NCBI RefSeq assembly: GCF_022829465.1
Contig: NZ_JAKSXZ010000097.1
Span: 62,001 to 126,000 of the forward strand
Length of the DNA stretch: 64,000 nt
From: Methylobacterium sp. J-067
GTDB taxonomy: Bacteria; Pseudomonadota; Alphaproteobacteria; Rhizobiales; Beijerinckiaceae
Reading direction: 5' to 3'
Shown: piece by piece, positions 28,101 through 35,540 of the stretch
Position numbering within the stretch: the first letter of the stretch is position 1
How the letters are laid out: the number at the start of each line of letters is the position of its first letter
Position numbers and translations under genes: made by a program
Notes under the pieces: generated by a model
Told to the model about the DNA's origin: nothing
The model's database searches: none
Seen by the model: only the letters and a program-made list of their open reading frames with translations

Positions 28101-28689
28101 GGTACTCGGTGAAGCTCTCGGCCTTGGCCTTCAGGTCGGCGGCGATCTCGGACCAGGGCGCCGTGAAGGTGCCGGCCTCGTTCGCGCGGGCGTAATCCGA
28201 GATGGCGAAGCGGTGCCCGACCGCGATGAAACGGGAGAGCACGCTCTCCTTCGACTCGTCCGCCCGCGCCGCCAGGGCGAGGCCGGCGGTGACGATCCGC
28301 CCGGAGGAGGGGTTCTCGAAGGTCAGGGCGAGGATCGTCTCGCAGGACTCCCGCGTTGGCCGCCCGCCCTCCGCGGGGTCACTGATCCAGCCGAGGCAAT
28401 AGTCGCGCACCGTCCGCGCGCTGCGGCCCGAGGCCGAGGCGTTGAGGGCGAGGCGGCTCGCGTTGTTGCCGGCCAGCACCGTGCCCACGGCGTCGAAGAT
28501 GGTCGACTTGCCCGCGCCGGTCGGCCCCACGAGGGCAGCCGCCCCCCGGATCCTGATCTGCTCCCGGCGGATCAGATACCAGTTGGAGATCGCGATATCG
28601 GTCAGGAGATACAAAGGATGGAGTCCGCCGGGCGGCTTGGGGAGCCGGACCAGTTGGCCGGAGTCGCGCCGAGACGCAAGGGATAGCAT
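25177..28689 (-). CDS. jetC: SMC-like ATPase, Wadjet JetC / MksB family
   Basis: A 1170-residue SMC-type protein. Walker A (GPTGAGKST) is at residues 55-63 with the family lead-in SNWYLIRREQIRIRG. About 750 residues of charged coiled coil separate it from the C-terminal head, which carries SGGEAQAPFYVAIAAS (signature, near 1040) and LLDEAFSKLD (Walker B, near 1077). This layout matches JetC/MksB/EptC, not SbcC or RecN. In such complexes ATP-driven loop extrusion condenses chromosomes or finds small circular plasmids. The partners JetA and JetB lie upstream on the same strand, but a toxin-antitoxin pair on the opposite strand separates jetC from them. Confidence 0.88.
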   Translation of the reverse strand: MLSLASRRDSGQLVRLPKPPGGLHPLYLLTDIAISNWYLIRREQIRIRGAAALVGPTGAGKSTIFDAVGTVLAGNNASRLALNASASGRSARTVRDYCLGWISDPAEGGRPTRESCETILALTFENPSSGRIVTAGLALAARADESKESVLSRFIAVGHRFAISDYARANEAGTFTAPWSEIAADLKAKAESFTEYRTSGERFTADLLATLREGAPAPEPRHFLRSFANAVAFKPIFDTSAFVRAFVLDPEPLNVDRVRQSIATWKSLLDTLGELEARLIRLKRLRDRYEAWGEAVVASAEHELRAAVAELRRRTLDLTAVREKLREGADTLRVARERVADSRGFVRDIDREIAEKKALKAGQAMGERLTAADLGLSMLERDRKDFAGRVGDLVSLAGQMARLQSVAPVLRPVAPQAARLAEACARASLRKDTPPDEILRSDGPLAELIEGLARLAPFDEALERAAEDAALKARSAEAEAERTAPRPGAGTGARLSSDTLAFRAELERKGIEAVAICERAEIVDPTWGPAIEALLGRAREALIVEPDRLEEAFGVLQAGRDRFHRCILVKTTDTARQRARYDDDGAMSVVESSDPHARAFLGVRIGGYDLARNDAELARLSRAVAPSGRTTAGMAYSVTRSVDLMMTRGHRGPTPESRRVHENAVAAARRLRGEAAVLREAARTAAAIRARIERGLDDIDTLRGELDGLDGRRRSLQTERAEIVKRDTGGLDAEIAALNAERVAYLRELSEDLEPKLDRMLADEAALKARVGTMREAARAAFAARRGALRQCAGGDAARVRVARMEVFDPTIVAAARKALSGLDPKSAGALAAAERSRSREAAEAARSHGRVAERELAEACATWRIENPLRAGDVPAIEGFAWVRREYEAVEGHELRRYRDQAARAEAEMRRLMTEDLLARLADRFERVHTRLAALNERLSARSFTGQTYAFEAAVDRRYAAVHALAVEAARSPEAAQALLTGEVEGPMASALAEITALIAGEEDANRLADYRNYFVYEIGMKDKAGNRTTMSARALRGSGGEAQAPFYVAIAASLASAYYPGDRPGSEHSGLGLCLLDEAFSKLDVRNSQALVDLYRAWGLQLLIAAPEDKRTTLTEVMDTIVTVYKSPDLTAVRIESEHPLEAARRALQAINPDHRGIEGFRRQDAAE

Positions 28690-28703
28690 TCGGGGGAACC
28701 ACT

Positions 28704-28729
28704 CGACATTTTGTCGTTTATGGACGACA
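28704..28729. promoter_or_regulatory. Triple CGACA/TGTCG operator-like repeats in the toxin-jetC divergent promoter
   Basis: CGACA (28704-28708), TTT, TGTCG (28712-28716) form one dyad. TGTCGT (28712-28717), six bases, ACGACA (28724-28729) form a second that shares the middle half-site. The array sits 15 bp from jetC and 8 bp from the toxin start, so a protein bound here could control both directions. HigA-type antitoxins commonly bind such repeats; this is inferred. Confidence 0.55.
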
Positions 28730-28736
28730 TTAGGGT

Positions 28737-29027
28737 GTGCTGACGATCCGCCGGACAGTTGCGTTCCAACGCTGGCTCGACGGGCTTCGCGATGTGCGGG
28801 CGCTCGCGCGGATCGCGATGCGTCTCGACCGGTTGGCGCTCGGCAATCCCGGCGACGTGAAGGCGGTCGGCAAGGGCGTGCGCGAGATGCGGATCGATTA
28901 CGGGCCGGGCTACCGCGTCTATTTCGTCCAGCGCGGGAGCGAGGTGATCGTGCTCCTGTGCGGCGGGGACAAGTCCAGCCAGGAGCGGGACATCGCCCAG
29001 GCGAAAGACCTTGCGAGGGAGGTGTGA
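28737..29027 (+). CDS. Type II toxin, RelE/ParE superfamily (HigB/Gp49-like)
   Basis: A 96-residue toxin-like protein. It has the compact RelE fold pattern FQRWLDGLRDVRALARIAMRL followed by LGNPGDVKAVGKGVREMRIDYGPGYRVYF and a closing ILCGGD-like strand (VIVLLCGGDKSSQ). Related proteins are ribosome-dependent mRNA interferases. The GTG start is consistent with the length of relatives. The gene precedes its antitoxin, the order seen in higBA, with 2 bp between them. The pair lies inside the jetABC locus on the opposite strand. Confidence 0.88.
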   Translation: MLTIRRTVAFQRWLDGLRDVRALARIAMRLDRLALGNPGDVKAVGKGVREMRIDYGPGYRVYFVQRGSEVIVLLCGGDKSSQERDIAQAKDLAREV

Positions 29028-29029
29028 CG

Positions 29030-29338
29030 ATGCCGGTTGAAACGCACCCCTACGACAGCGCGGAACACCTGCGCACGCCGGAGCATATCGCGGCCTATCT
29101 CGATGCCGTGCTCGAAGAGAATGATCCCGCGCTCCTCGCCCATGCGCTTGGCGTGGTGGCGCGGGCGAAGGGCATGACGGAGGTGGCGGAAGCTGCCGGC
29201 CGGTCCCGCGCGCAACTGTACCGGTCCCTCTCGGAGGGCGGCAACCCGCAACTCGAAACGGTGATGAGCGTGCTGAACGCATTGGGGTTCCGGTTGAGCG
29301 TTCAGCCAGCCGAGCGAAGCGAGCCGGAAGCCGCCTGA
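29030..29338 (+). CDS. Antitoxin with helix-turn-helix, HigA-like addiction module antidote
   Basis: A 102-residue DNA-binding antitoxin. After an acidic N-terminus (SAEHLRTPEHIAAYLDAVLEE) there is a Cro/C1-type helix-turn-helix (VARAKGMTEVAEAAGRSRAQ and NPQLETVMSVLNALGFRLS). It would neutralise the toxin encoded just upstream and repress the shared promoter. GGGAGG lies eight bases before the ATG. Its stop is 6 bp from the stop of the convergent jetB gene, so there is no room for an independent terminator. Confidence 0.88.
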   Translation: MPVETHPYDSAEHLRTPEHIAAYLDAVLEENDPALLAHALGVVARAKGMTEVAEAAGRSRAQLYRSLSEGGNPQLETVMSVLNALGFRLSVQPAERSEPEAA

Positions 29339-29344
29339 GGCGAC

Positions 29345-29968
29345 TCACCCACGCGCGTCGGCCCAGCCCCGCAAGCGCTCCATCCACGCGTCGGAGGCGA
29401 TCACCGTCAGGCCGGGGAGGAGGGCGAGGGGCGTGACGCGCTCGATCCGGTCGCGCTCGCCGAGTTTCAGCCCGCCGCGCCGGGCGAACAGGCGCAGGAT
29501 CTCGCCGAGGCGCCCCTCGTCGGGCGGGTCGTTGCGGGCGGCCGTGCGGATCTTCTCGACGATCTCGTCCGTGGTGCATTCGACGATGCCGTCTGTGCCG
29601 ACCCGGGCATCGCGCAGGCCTTCCTCGTAGAGAAGGCGAAGCGCCAGCAGGACCAGCGTCTCGTCCTTGCGCAGGCGCTCCCCCGCGATGTCGTAACGGG
29701 GGGCATCCGCCGCCGGGCTGAGGGACACCATCTGGTCGCGGTGGGCGACCGTGAACGCGTAGCCGAGGCAGGCGAAATAGTCGGTGAAGAACGGTGCGTA
29801 GTGGCGCGCGAGTTCGTAGGCGCGGCCGATCCCCGGCGTGTCGGCGTAGATCACTTGCGCCTTCAGCATCACCTGAAGGGCGCGGATCAGCTCCTCGGCG
29901 TCGGGCGCGCGGGAGCCGGGGGGAGGGGGCTCGTCGCCGTCGATGATGGCGCGGAACGGCTCAAGCAC
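29345..29968 (-). CDS. jetB: DUF4194 protein, Wadjet JetB / MksE-like
   Basis: A 207-residue winged-helix (KITE-type) subunit of the condensin-like complex. The family pattern is seen in LIRALQVMLKAQVIYADTPG, YELARHYAPFFTDYFACLGY and RLRKDETLVLLALRLLYEEG. Such subunits bind the kleisin and DNA. The start overlaps the jetA stop by 8 bp, indicating coupling. Downstream, the toxin-antitoxin pair is placed between this gene and jetC, with which it should assemble. Confidence 0.85.
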   Translation of the reverse strand: MLEPFRAIIDGDEPPPPGSRAPDAEELIRALQVMLKAQVIYADTPGIGRAYELARHYAPFFTDYFACLGYAFTVAHRDQMVSLSPAADAPRYDIAGERLRKDETLVLLALRLLYEEGLRDARVGTDGIVECTTDEIVEKIRTAARNDPPDEGRLGEILRLFARRGGLKLGERDRIERVTPLALLPGLTVIASDAWMERLRGWADARG

Positions 29969-31343
29969 GGGCGCCGCTCCGGTTGCGCCGCTCCACCACG
30001 AAGTCCGGGCAATCCAGCCAGCCGTTGGCCAGCCGTTCGGTGAGATGCGTCACGGCGTAGGTGTCGGCCAATTGCCCCTCGAACAGCAGGTCGATCTCCC
30101 GCAGGCGTTGGAACACGACGAAATCGTCTACGTCCGCGATGGTCAGGCCGGAGCCGCGCAGCGCCTTGCCGCGCGCCAGCCGGGCTTCCACGAAGGCGCG
30201 CATCCGCTCGGGCGTCACCGTCACCCGGCGGCGGAAATCGGCCTTGGCGGCGGCGAAGGCGTCCACCGCCGGGTCCACGTCAAGGTCGGGTAGAGCCTCA
30301 ATGAAGATCTCGGCCCGCCGGGCGCGGGGCGATTGCAGATGCGCCTCGCCGATGGGCGGGCGCAGGAGCGAGAGATCGGCGGGCACGTCGGGCGCGTCGT
30401 CCTCCTCGCCCACCACCTGCAGAAGCGCGGCGATGCGCTCGACGGTGCCGGGGTCGGGCGCCTCGGCGTAGCGCAGGGTGGCGCCGATCCGGCGCTCCAG
30501 CCGCACCACCACCGCGTCCACGGCGTCGAGATGGCTGTCGACACCCTCGAACACGATGAGGATCTGCGCGAGGTCGGCGCGCACCGTCCGCTCGCCCGCC
30601 GTGAGGTCGGCCGCGCGGCCTTCGCGCACGGCGCCCTCAGCCAGGGCGCGCACGCCGAGCGCATCGCCCAACGCCCGGTGCGCGAGACGCACGACGCTCG
30701 CCCGGAAGCGGAACGGATTGTAGCGGGTGTGGAGCGTCCGGTAATCGCGGATCAGATGCCGCTCCACGAATTCCTCGAAGAACAGCCGGAACGAGGCCGC
30801 CCGATCGGGCTCGCGCAGGATGCGTTCCTCGACCTTGCGCATCCCCGCCGCGAGGCCGCGGACATGGGCGAGGAAGCCGTCCGCCGCGCGGGCGGCGTTA
30901 GCCAGGGATTCCGAGCGGTTCATCGGATCGGCCAGGGCGGATTCGAGTCCGCCGAGCACGTCGAGCACGGCGCCGCCATAGGAGCGCGTCTCGCCCCGTT
31001 CGAGGCGGGACAATTCTTCAAGGAGAAGGCGCGCCTCCGGGTCGAACTCGACCACGGGGACGTAGCGCTCGCGACGCTCGATCAGCCAGCCGGCATCGAG
31101 CAGGCGCCGATAGGGCACGGCCCGGCGCTCGACCGGATCCGGCGGCACGGACTCGTCGCCATGGACGTCGGGCTCGCTCCAGCCGGCGGTGAAATCACCG
31201 ATCTCGGCCAGAAGCTCGGCCTTGCGCACCGGCTCGGCGCCGAGAACGCGTCGGTGCAGGTGGAGGAGCAAAGCCGCGTTGAAGGCGCGGCTCGGCAAGG
31301 CCAGGGGCCGGAAGAGGTCGTCGGACAGCTGCGCGAACAGCAT
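29961..31343 (-). CDS. jetA: Kleisin-like subunit, Wadjet JetA / MksF-like
   Basis: A 460-residue protein whose N-terminus (LFAQLSDDLFRPLALPSRAFN) resembles the JetA family of Wadjet type II/III rather than the DUF3375 JetA of type I; this assignment is by eye. Long helical stretches and a C-terminal winged-helix-like part would link the two JetC heads. Its stop overlaps jetB by 8 bp. It follows the FKBP gene by 37 bp with no terminator seen, so the complex may be transcribed from the FKBP promoter. Confidence 0.72.
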   Translation of the reverse strand: MLFAQLSDDLFRPLALPSRAFNAALLLHLHRRVLGAEPVRKAELLAEIGDFTAGWSEPDVHGDESVPPDPVERRAVPYRRLLDAGWLIERRERYVPVVEFDPEARLLLEELSRLERGETRSYGGAVLDVLGGLESALADPMNRSESLANAARAADGFLAHVRGLAAGMRKVEERILREPDRAASFRLFFEEFVERHLIRDYRTLHTRYNPFRFRASVVRLAHRALGDALGVRALAEGAVREGRAADLTAGERTVRADLAQILIVFEGVDSHLDAVDAVVVRLERRIGATLRYAEAPDPGTVERIAALLQVVGEEDDAPDVPADLSLLRPPIGEAHLQSPRARRAEIFIEALPDLDVDPAVDAFAAAKADFRRRVTVTPERMRAFVEARLARGKALRGSGLTIADVDDFVVFQRLREIDLLFEGQLADTYAVTHLTERLANGWLDCPDFVVERRNRSGARA

Positions 31344-31380
31344 TGAAACGCGTTCCCTACGCCCGCGCAGCCCTCACGCC

Positions 31381-31800
31381 TTACTTGGCGCCGAGCAGCT
31401 CGACGTCGAAGATCAGCGTGGCGTTCGGGGGGATGACACCGCCCGCGCCACGGGCGCCGTAGCCCAGCTCCGGCGGGATGATGAGGGTGCGCTTGCCGCC
31501 CGTCTTCATGGTCATCACGCCCTGGTCCCAGCCCTGGATCACCTGGCCGGCGCCGATGGTGAAGGAGAAGGGCTGGTTGCGGTCGCGGGAGGAATCGAAC
31601 TTCTTCCCCTTCTTGCCGCCCTCGTCGAGCCAGCCCGTGTACTGCACGGTGACCTGCTGGCCGGCCTTCGGCTGCGGGCCGGTGCCCACGACCTCGTCCT
31701 GATACTTGAGACCGGTCGGCGTGGTGACGGTTTCGGCGGCGTTGGCTGATGCGGTCATGGCGATCACTGCGGCTCCGGCGACGAGGGACAGGCGGGTCAT
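31381..31800 (-). CDS. FKBP-type peptidyl-prolyl cis-trans isomerase, periplasmic
   Basis: A 139-residue foldase. A signal peptide ends at NAA (about residue 21). A single FKBP domain follows with the family's active-site pattern VQYTGWLDEGG, FDSSRDRNQPFSFTIG, VIQGWDQGVMTM and a closing IPPNATLIFDVELL. It would catalyse proline isomerisation in the periplasm. It is the first gene before jetA. GGGAGG gives a clear ribosome site, itself just downstream of a 7-bp hairpin. Confidence 0.93.
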   Translation of the reverse strand: MTRLSLVAGAAVIAMTASANAAETVTTPTGLKYQDEVVGTGPQPKAGQQVTVQYTGWLDEGGKKGKKFDSSRDRNQPFSFTIGAGQVIQGWDQGVMTMKTGGKRTLIIPPELGYGARGAGGVIPPNATLIFDVELLGAK

Positions 31801-31812
31801 CGATCCTCCCTG

Positions 31813-31834
31813 GGCCGGTTGCGAACCACCGGCC
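31813..31834 (-). promoter_or_regulatory. Leader hairpin before the FKBP gene
   Basis: GGCCGGT (31813-31819) and ACCGGCC (31828-31834) form a perfect 7-bp stem with an 8-base loop, immediately upstream of the ribosome site on the minus strand. No T-run is present. Confidence 0.3.
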
Positions 31835-32024
31835 TTCGGGGGGCTTCTAGAGCCGGGGGATGGCGCGACGCAATGCGGGCGACGAAATCCCCCCGGCCCG
31901 CACGGTTAACGCGACCTGGGGATAACCTTTCCGAAAGGATTCCCTTCAGCCGCCGTTCAACCGGCGGGGCGCAGCTTGACCGTGCGCTCCTGATGAAGCG
32001 CGTCCCACCGGATCACCACACGCC

Positions 32025-32249
32025 ATGCTGGCCTTTCGGGCTCTTCCCGCCCTCGTCACCGCCGGCCCCACGCCGGACCGGCCGCGGCACTCGATCCTCA
32101 CGAGCATTATGCCCGCGCTGGATACGGCCTTCGGGCTGGAACACCCGGTGCTCTTCCCCGACGCCATCGCAGTCCTGCTCGCGCAACTGACGGCGGCCCT
32201 CGACACGGAGCCGGCCGAAGCGGATTTCGTCTTCCTCGAAGCGGCCTGA
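32025..32249 (+). CDS. Hypothetical small protein
   Basis: A 74-residue frame, not recognised. Nearly every third base is G or C, which is what real genes in this window show and supports coding. The product is hydrophobic to neutral with an acidic end (LDTEPAEADFVFLEAA). No clear ribosome site precedes the ATG, so the start is uncertain and an internal ATG at 32109 is possible. It ends 2 bp from the convergent coaBC gene. No function is proposed. Confidence 0.5.
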   Translation: MLAFRALPALVTAGPTPDRPRHSILTSIMPALDTAFGLEHPVLFPDAIAVLLAQLTAALDTEPAEADFVFLEAA

Positions 32250-32251
32250 TC

Positions 32252-33523
32252 TCAGCGTCCTGCCCACTCCGCGAGGCGCGCCACCAGCCGGCGGGCGACC
32301 TCCTCCTTCGCGGCGCGCGGCCACGATTCGACGCCGCCGTCGCGCGAAATCAAATGGACGGCGTTCTCCGCGCCGCCCATCACCCCGCCCTCGGCCGAGA
32401 CATCGTTGGCGACGATGAGATCGCAGCCCTTCCGGGCGATCTTCGCGCGGGCATGGTCGAGCACCAAGTCGGTCTCGGCCGCGAAGCCGACCACGAGGCC
32501 CGGCCGCCCCTCCCTCCGGTGGGCGATGGTGGCGAGGATGTCCGGGTTCTCCGCAAGCGCCAGGGGCGCGGGGCCGGAGCCGTCCTTCTTGATCTTCTTC
32601 GACGTCGCCTCGGTCTCAGGCCGCCAATCGGCCACGGCGGCGGCGAAGATCGCGATGTCGGCGGGGAGGGCGGTCTCCACGGCGGCCAGCATCTCCCGCG
32701 CGGTCTCGACGCGGACCACGTTCACCCCCGGCGGATCGGGGAGGGCGACGGGGCCGGAGACCAGCGTCACGGCCGCCCCCGCCTCGGCCGCCGCCGCCGC
32801 GATGGCATGGCCCTGCCGCCCGGAGGAGCGGTTCGCGATGTAGCGCACCGGGTCGATGGGCTCGTGCGTCGGGCCGGAGGTGATCAGAACCCGCTTGCCG
32901 GCGAGGGGGCGCGGCGCCGTAGGGCCGGGGCGCCCGGCGAGGAAGCCGAGGCCGGGTGTCTCGCCCGCCGCCGCGTCCAGCATCGCCACGACCGCGTCGG
33001 CGATCTCAGTGGGCTCGGCCATGCGGCCCGGCCCCGATTCGGGCTCGGCCATCGGGCCGGCATTGGGGCCGACCACCCGCACGCCGTCGCCCTGAAGAGT
33101 CGCGAGGTTCCGCTTGGTCGCGGGATGCGCCCACATCTTCACGTTCATTGCCGGGGCGATCAGGATCGGCAGGGTCGTGGCGAGGAGGATCGTGCAGGCG
33201 AGGTCGGGGGCGTGCCCCCCGGCCATCCGCGCCATCAGGTCGGCGGTGGCGGGCGCCACCACCACCGCATCCGCCTGCCGCGCGAGCTTGATATGGCCGA
33301 TCTCGGCCTCGTTCGCGCGGTCGAACAGGTCCGTATGGGCCCGCTCGCCGGCCAGGGCGGCGGCGGCCAGCGGCGTCACGAATTCCTGCGCCCCCGCCGT
33401 CAGCACGGGGCACACGTTCGCCCCGCGCTCGCGCAGGCGGCGGATCAGGTCGAGGGATTTGTAGGCCGCGATGCCTCCCCCGATGACGAGGAGGATGCGG
33501 CGGCGGGCAAGCGGCAGGCTCAT
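32252..33523 (-). CDS. coaBC: Bifunctional phosphopantothenoylcysteine decarboxylase / phosphopantothenate-cysteine ligase
   Basis: A 423-residue coenzyme A enzyme. The N-terminal flavoprotein half has the catalytic histidine at 77 (EIGHIKLA) and the PAMNVKMW motif at 124-131. The C-terminal ligase half starts near 205 (KRVLITSGPTHEPIDPVRYIANRSSG). The loop that in E. coli Dfp holds the decarboxylase cysteine (Cys158) reads GPMAEPESGPGRM here, with no cysteine. The gene is monocistronic, upstream of nothing obvious on its strand. Confidence 0.94.
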   Translation of the reverse strand: MSLPLARRRILLVIGGGIAAYKSLDLIRRLRERGANVCPVLTAGAQEFVTPLAAAALAGERAHTDLFDRANEAEIGHIKLARQADAVVVAPATADLMARMAGGHAPDLACTILLATTLPILIAPAMNVKMWAHPATKRNLATLQGDGVRVVGPNAGPMAEPESGPGRMAEPTEIADAVVAMLDAAAGETPGLGFLAGRPGPTAPRPLAGKRVLITSGPTHEPIDPVRYIANRSSGRQGHAIAAAAAEAGAAVTLVSGPVALPDPPGVNVVRVETAREMLAAVETALPADIAIFAAAVADWRPETEATSKKIKKDGSGPAPLALAENPDILATIAHRREGRPGLVVGFAAETDLVLDHARAKIARKGCDLIVANDVSAEGGVMGGAENAVHLISRDGGVESWPRAAKEEVARRLVARLAEWAGR

Positions 33524-33569
33524 GGAAACAGCCTCTGCGCCTCACGCCGCCGACGTCAAGCGAGGCGGA

Positions 33570-34292
33570 TCAGGCCGCCACGGGCACGCGCGCCGATTTC
33601 AGCCCGCCGAACCGCCGGTCCCGCTGCGCGAAGTCCTGCACGGCGAGGCTCAGATCCTCGGGGCCGAACTCGGGCCACATCCGCTCGGTGAAATGCAGTT
33701 CGGCATAGGCCGCCTCCCAGAGGAGGAAGTCGGACAGGCGCTTCTCGCCCCCCGTGCGGATGAGGAGATCGACCTCCACGGGCGAGCCATGCATCTCCCC
33801 GGCCACCATGGCGCCGAAGCTCTCGCGGGTCGCCTCGCCGCCTTCGAGGCGCCGCGCCGCCGCGATGATCGCGTCCCGCGCCGAGTAATCGACGCAGATC
33901 CGCAGGTGCAGCCGCTTGCCCTCCGCCGTGGCGGCCTCGGCCGAGGCGATGGCCTCGGGGATGCCGGCGGGGAGGCGGTCCCGGCGGCCGACGACGCTGA
34001 GGCGCGTGCCGGTGCGGGCGAGGCGCTGGGTCTCGTTGCGCAGGTAGCTGCGCAGCAGGCGCATCAGCCCCCCGACCTCGTCGGCCGGGCGCTGCCAGTT
34101 GTCGGCGGAGAAGGCATAGAGGGTCAGCGTGCCGATGCCGAGATCGGGGCAGGCCTCCGCCGTCCGACGGATCGCCTCGACGCCCCTCCGGTGCCCCGCG
34201 ATGCGCGGCAGCCCGCGACCCGTCGCCCAGCGGCCATTGCCGTCCATGATGATCGCGGCGTGCAGGGCGCGGGGCTCCGCTTCGCTTTGCAT
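33570..34292 (-). CDS. uppS: Isoprenyl transferase (undecaprenyl diphosphate synthase)
   Basis: A 240-residue cis-prenyltransferase that makes the lipid carrier for peptidoglycan and surface glycans. The catalytic aspartate lies in [10 protein letters not shown] near the start, with [11 protein letters not shown] and the C-terminal [18 protein letters not shown] and FGPEDL blocks. ATG at 34292 has GGAG nine bases upstream; an upstream ATG at 34331 adds 13 residues. In many alphaproteobacteria cdsA and dxr follow; here coaBC does, which is a rearranged context. Confidence 0.93.
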   Translation of the reverse strand: MQSEAEPRALHAAIIMDGNGRWATGRGLPRIAGHRRGVEAIRRTAEACPDLGIGTLTLYAFSADNWQRPADEVGGLMRLLRSYLRNETQRLARTGTRLSVVGRRDRLPAGIPEAIASAEAATAEGKRLHLRICVDYSARDAIIAAARRLEGGEATRESFGAMVAGEMHGSPVEVDLLIRTGGEKRLSDFLLWEAAYAELHFTERMWPEFGPEDLSLAVQDFAQRDRRFGGLKSARVPVAA

Positions 34293-34369
34293 CGTAAAGT
34301 CTCCGGACGAGTCGGCGGAAGGCGAGTGCATCGGATCCCGGTTAACGATTGCTGTTCGGTCTGGCGATG

Positions 34370-34762
34370 TCAGGCCGGTTTCGTGACCGAACCGAGGCCG
34401 TTTGTCCGGGCGGGGTCGGACGCACGCTCGGCGGCCCGGGCCGCATCGCGAACGACCTGCTCCAACACGGTTAGGTAGCCGAGGAACCGCTCGCGTCCGC
34501 TGATGGTGAGGCAGCAGATCGTCTGCGGTCTGTTACGGTAGACGCCCTTCTCCAGACTCACGAAATCCGCCTCGCTCAGAACGGACAAGTGCCGGCTGAG
34601 GTTGCCGTCGGTGAGCCCGCAAAGGCGCTTCAGGTCGGGGAAGGGCAGACCCTTCGGATGGGCGGCGAGCGAGGTCAGCACGCTGAGGCGCGCCTTCTCG
34701 TGGATGATGCGGTCCAGCCCCTCGTAGGAGAAGCGGCCGGCGGCGCGGTTAGCGGTCGGCAT
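34370..34762 (-). CDS. Winged-helix transcriptional regulator
   Basis: A 130-residue protein of the short winged-helix (HTH_27, MarR/ArsR-like) group. The recognition region is [30 protein letters not shown], and the family ending [20 protein letters not shown] follows. It overlaps the stop of the upstream membrane-protein gene by 14 bp, so the two are co-translated. Such pairs usually mean the regulator responds to, or controls, the membrane partner. No ligand is indicated. Confidence 0.85.
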   Translation of the reverse strand: MPTANRAAGRFSYEGLDRIIHEKARLSVLTSLAAHPKGLPFPDLKRLCGLTDGNLSRHLSVLSEADFVSLEKGVYRNRPQTICCLTISGRERFLGYLTVLEQVVRDAARAAERASDPARTNGLGSVTKPA

Positions 34763-35363
34763 CGGCCCCTCCGGTACGCTGCACGATGAGGGCCAGCGTC
34801 GTCTGCCCGATCACGAAGGGCAAGCCCATGGTCCAGGGCGAGAGCGTCCTCGTCTCGGCCGCGATGGCGATGACCATCAGACCGGCGAGCAGGTACCACG
34901 CCCCGACACCCTGCACCGCGCGGGGCAGGATCCGGGCGGAGGCGAACAGGCCGAGGCCGACCAGCACCTGCCACAGGCCGGGCAGCAGCCAGAGCGAGTC
35001 GGGCGCGAAGCGGGCGATGACGAGGCCGAGGCAGGCGCCGGCCCCGGCGGAGGGGAGGAACACTTCGATGGCGCTCAACACCATCGCGTCGGCGAGGCCG
35101 GAATGAAGCTGGCGCGTGCGCCGCAGGGTCTCGAACCCGACCAGGGCCGAGGCCACCAGGGCGGCGGCGATCCAGAGGCTGAAGAATAGGCCGGGCCGGG
35201 TGGCGAGATCCCCCAGCCACAGGGCCTGCCCGGCCGCCGTCGCGAGGGCGATCACGCCCGTCGCGGCGAGCGTGGCGGAACCCAGGCCACGGAACGCCGT
35301 ATCGCGGGCGATCTGGGTGCGGATCGCCACGATATCGGCCAGGGCCTTGTCGAGGTCCTGCAC
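34749..35363 (-). CDS. Hypothetical membrane protein paired with the winged-helix regulator
   Basis: A 204-residue polytopic membrane protein with about six hydrophobic segments, beginning with a cytoplasmic helix ([21 protein letters not shown]). Start taken as GTG at 35363; another GTG at 35372 is in frame, and the open frame runs further up without family features. Its stop overlaps the regulator start by 14 bp. The combination with an HTH_27 regulator recurs in proteobacteria, but the function is unknown to me. Confidence 0.72.
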   Translation of the reverse strand: MQDLDKALADIVAIRTQIARDTAFRGLGSATLAATGVIALATAAGQALWLGDLATRPGLFFSLWIAAALVASALVGFETLRRTRQLHSGLADAMVLSAIEVFLPSAGAGACLGLVIARFAPDSLWLLPGLWQVLVGLGLFASARILPRAVQGVGAWYLLAGLMVIAIAAETRTLSPWTMGLPFVIGQTTLALIVQRTGGADADR

Positions 35364-35540
35364 CTGCCCCACCCCCGTGCGTCGGTAGTATTGGGATTTG
35401 AAGTATCGCGCGGCCCGTCCGGTCGCAAGCGCGGTGGAAAACGGGATTTCGGAAATTGTCGCCCTTGGGAACGCAGGCGAGCGTCGTTCTCTGTGGGCGG
35501 ACGCCTTTCTCCCGCCGCGTCGCAGGCCCATATTGTCCCC

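Noticed and set aside
25177..28689. jetC as SbcC, RecN or a general repair ATPase
   Set aside because: The lead-in NWYLI, the SGGEAQAPFYVA signature and neighbours of JetA and JetB type fit the Wadjet/MksB group much better, and no SbcD-like nuclease adjoins it.
28737..29338. The toxin-antitoxin pair as part of a mobile element or integron cassette
   Set aside because: No integrase, terminal inverted repeats, attC-like site or flanking direct repeats could be found at its borders, and base use matches the neighbours.
29961..31343. JetA as a type I Wadjet DUF3375 protein
   Set aside because: The N-terminus does not resemble DUF3375 and looks closer to the JetA family of other Wadjet types; the exact type is left open.
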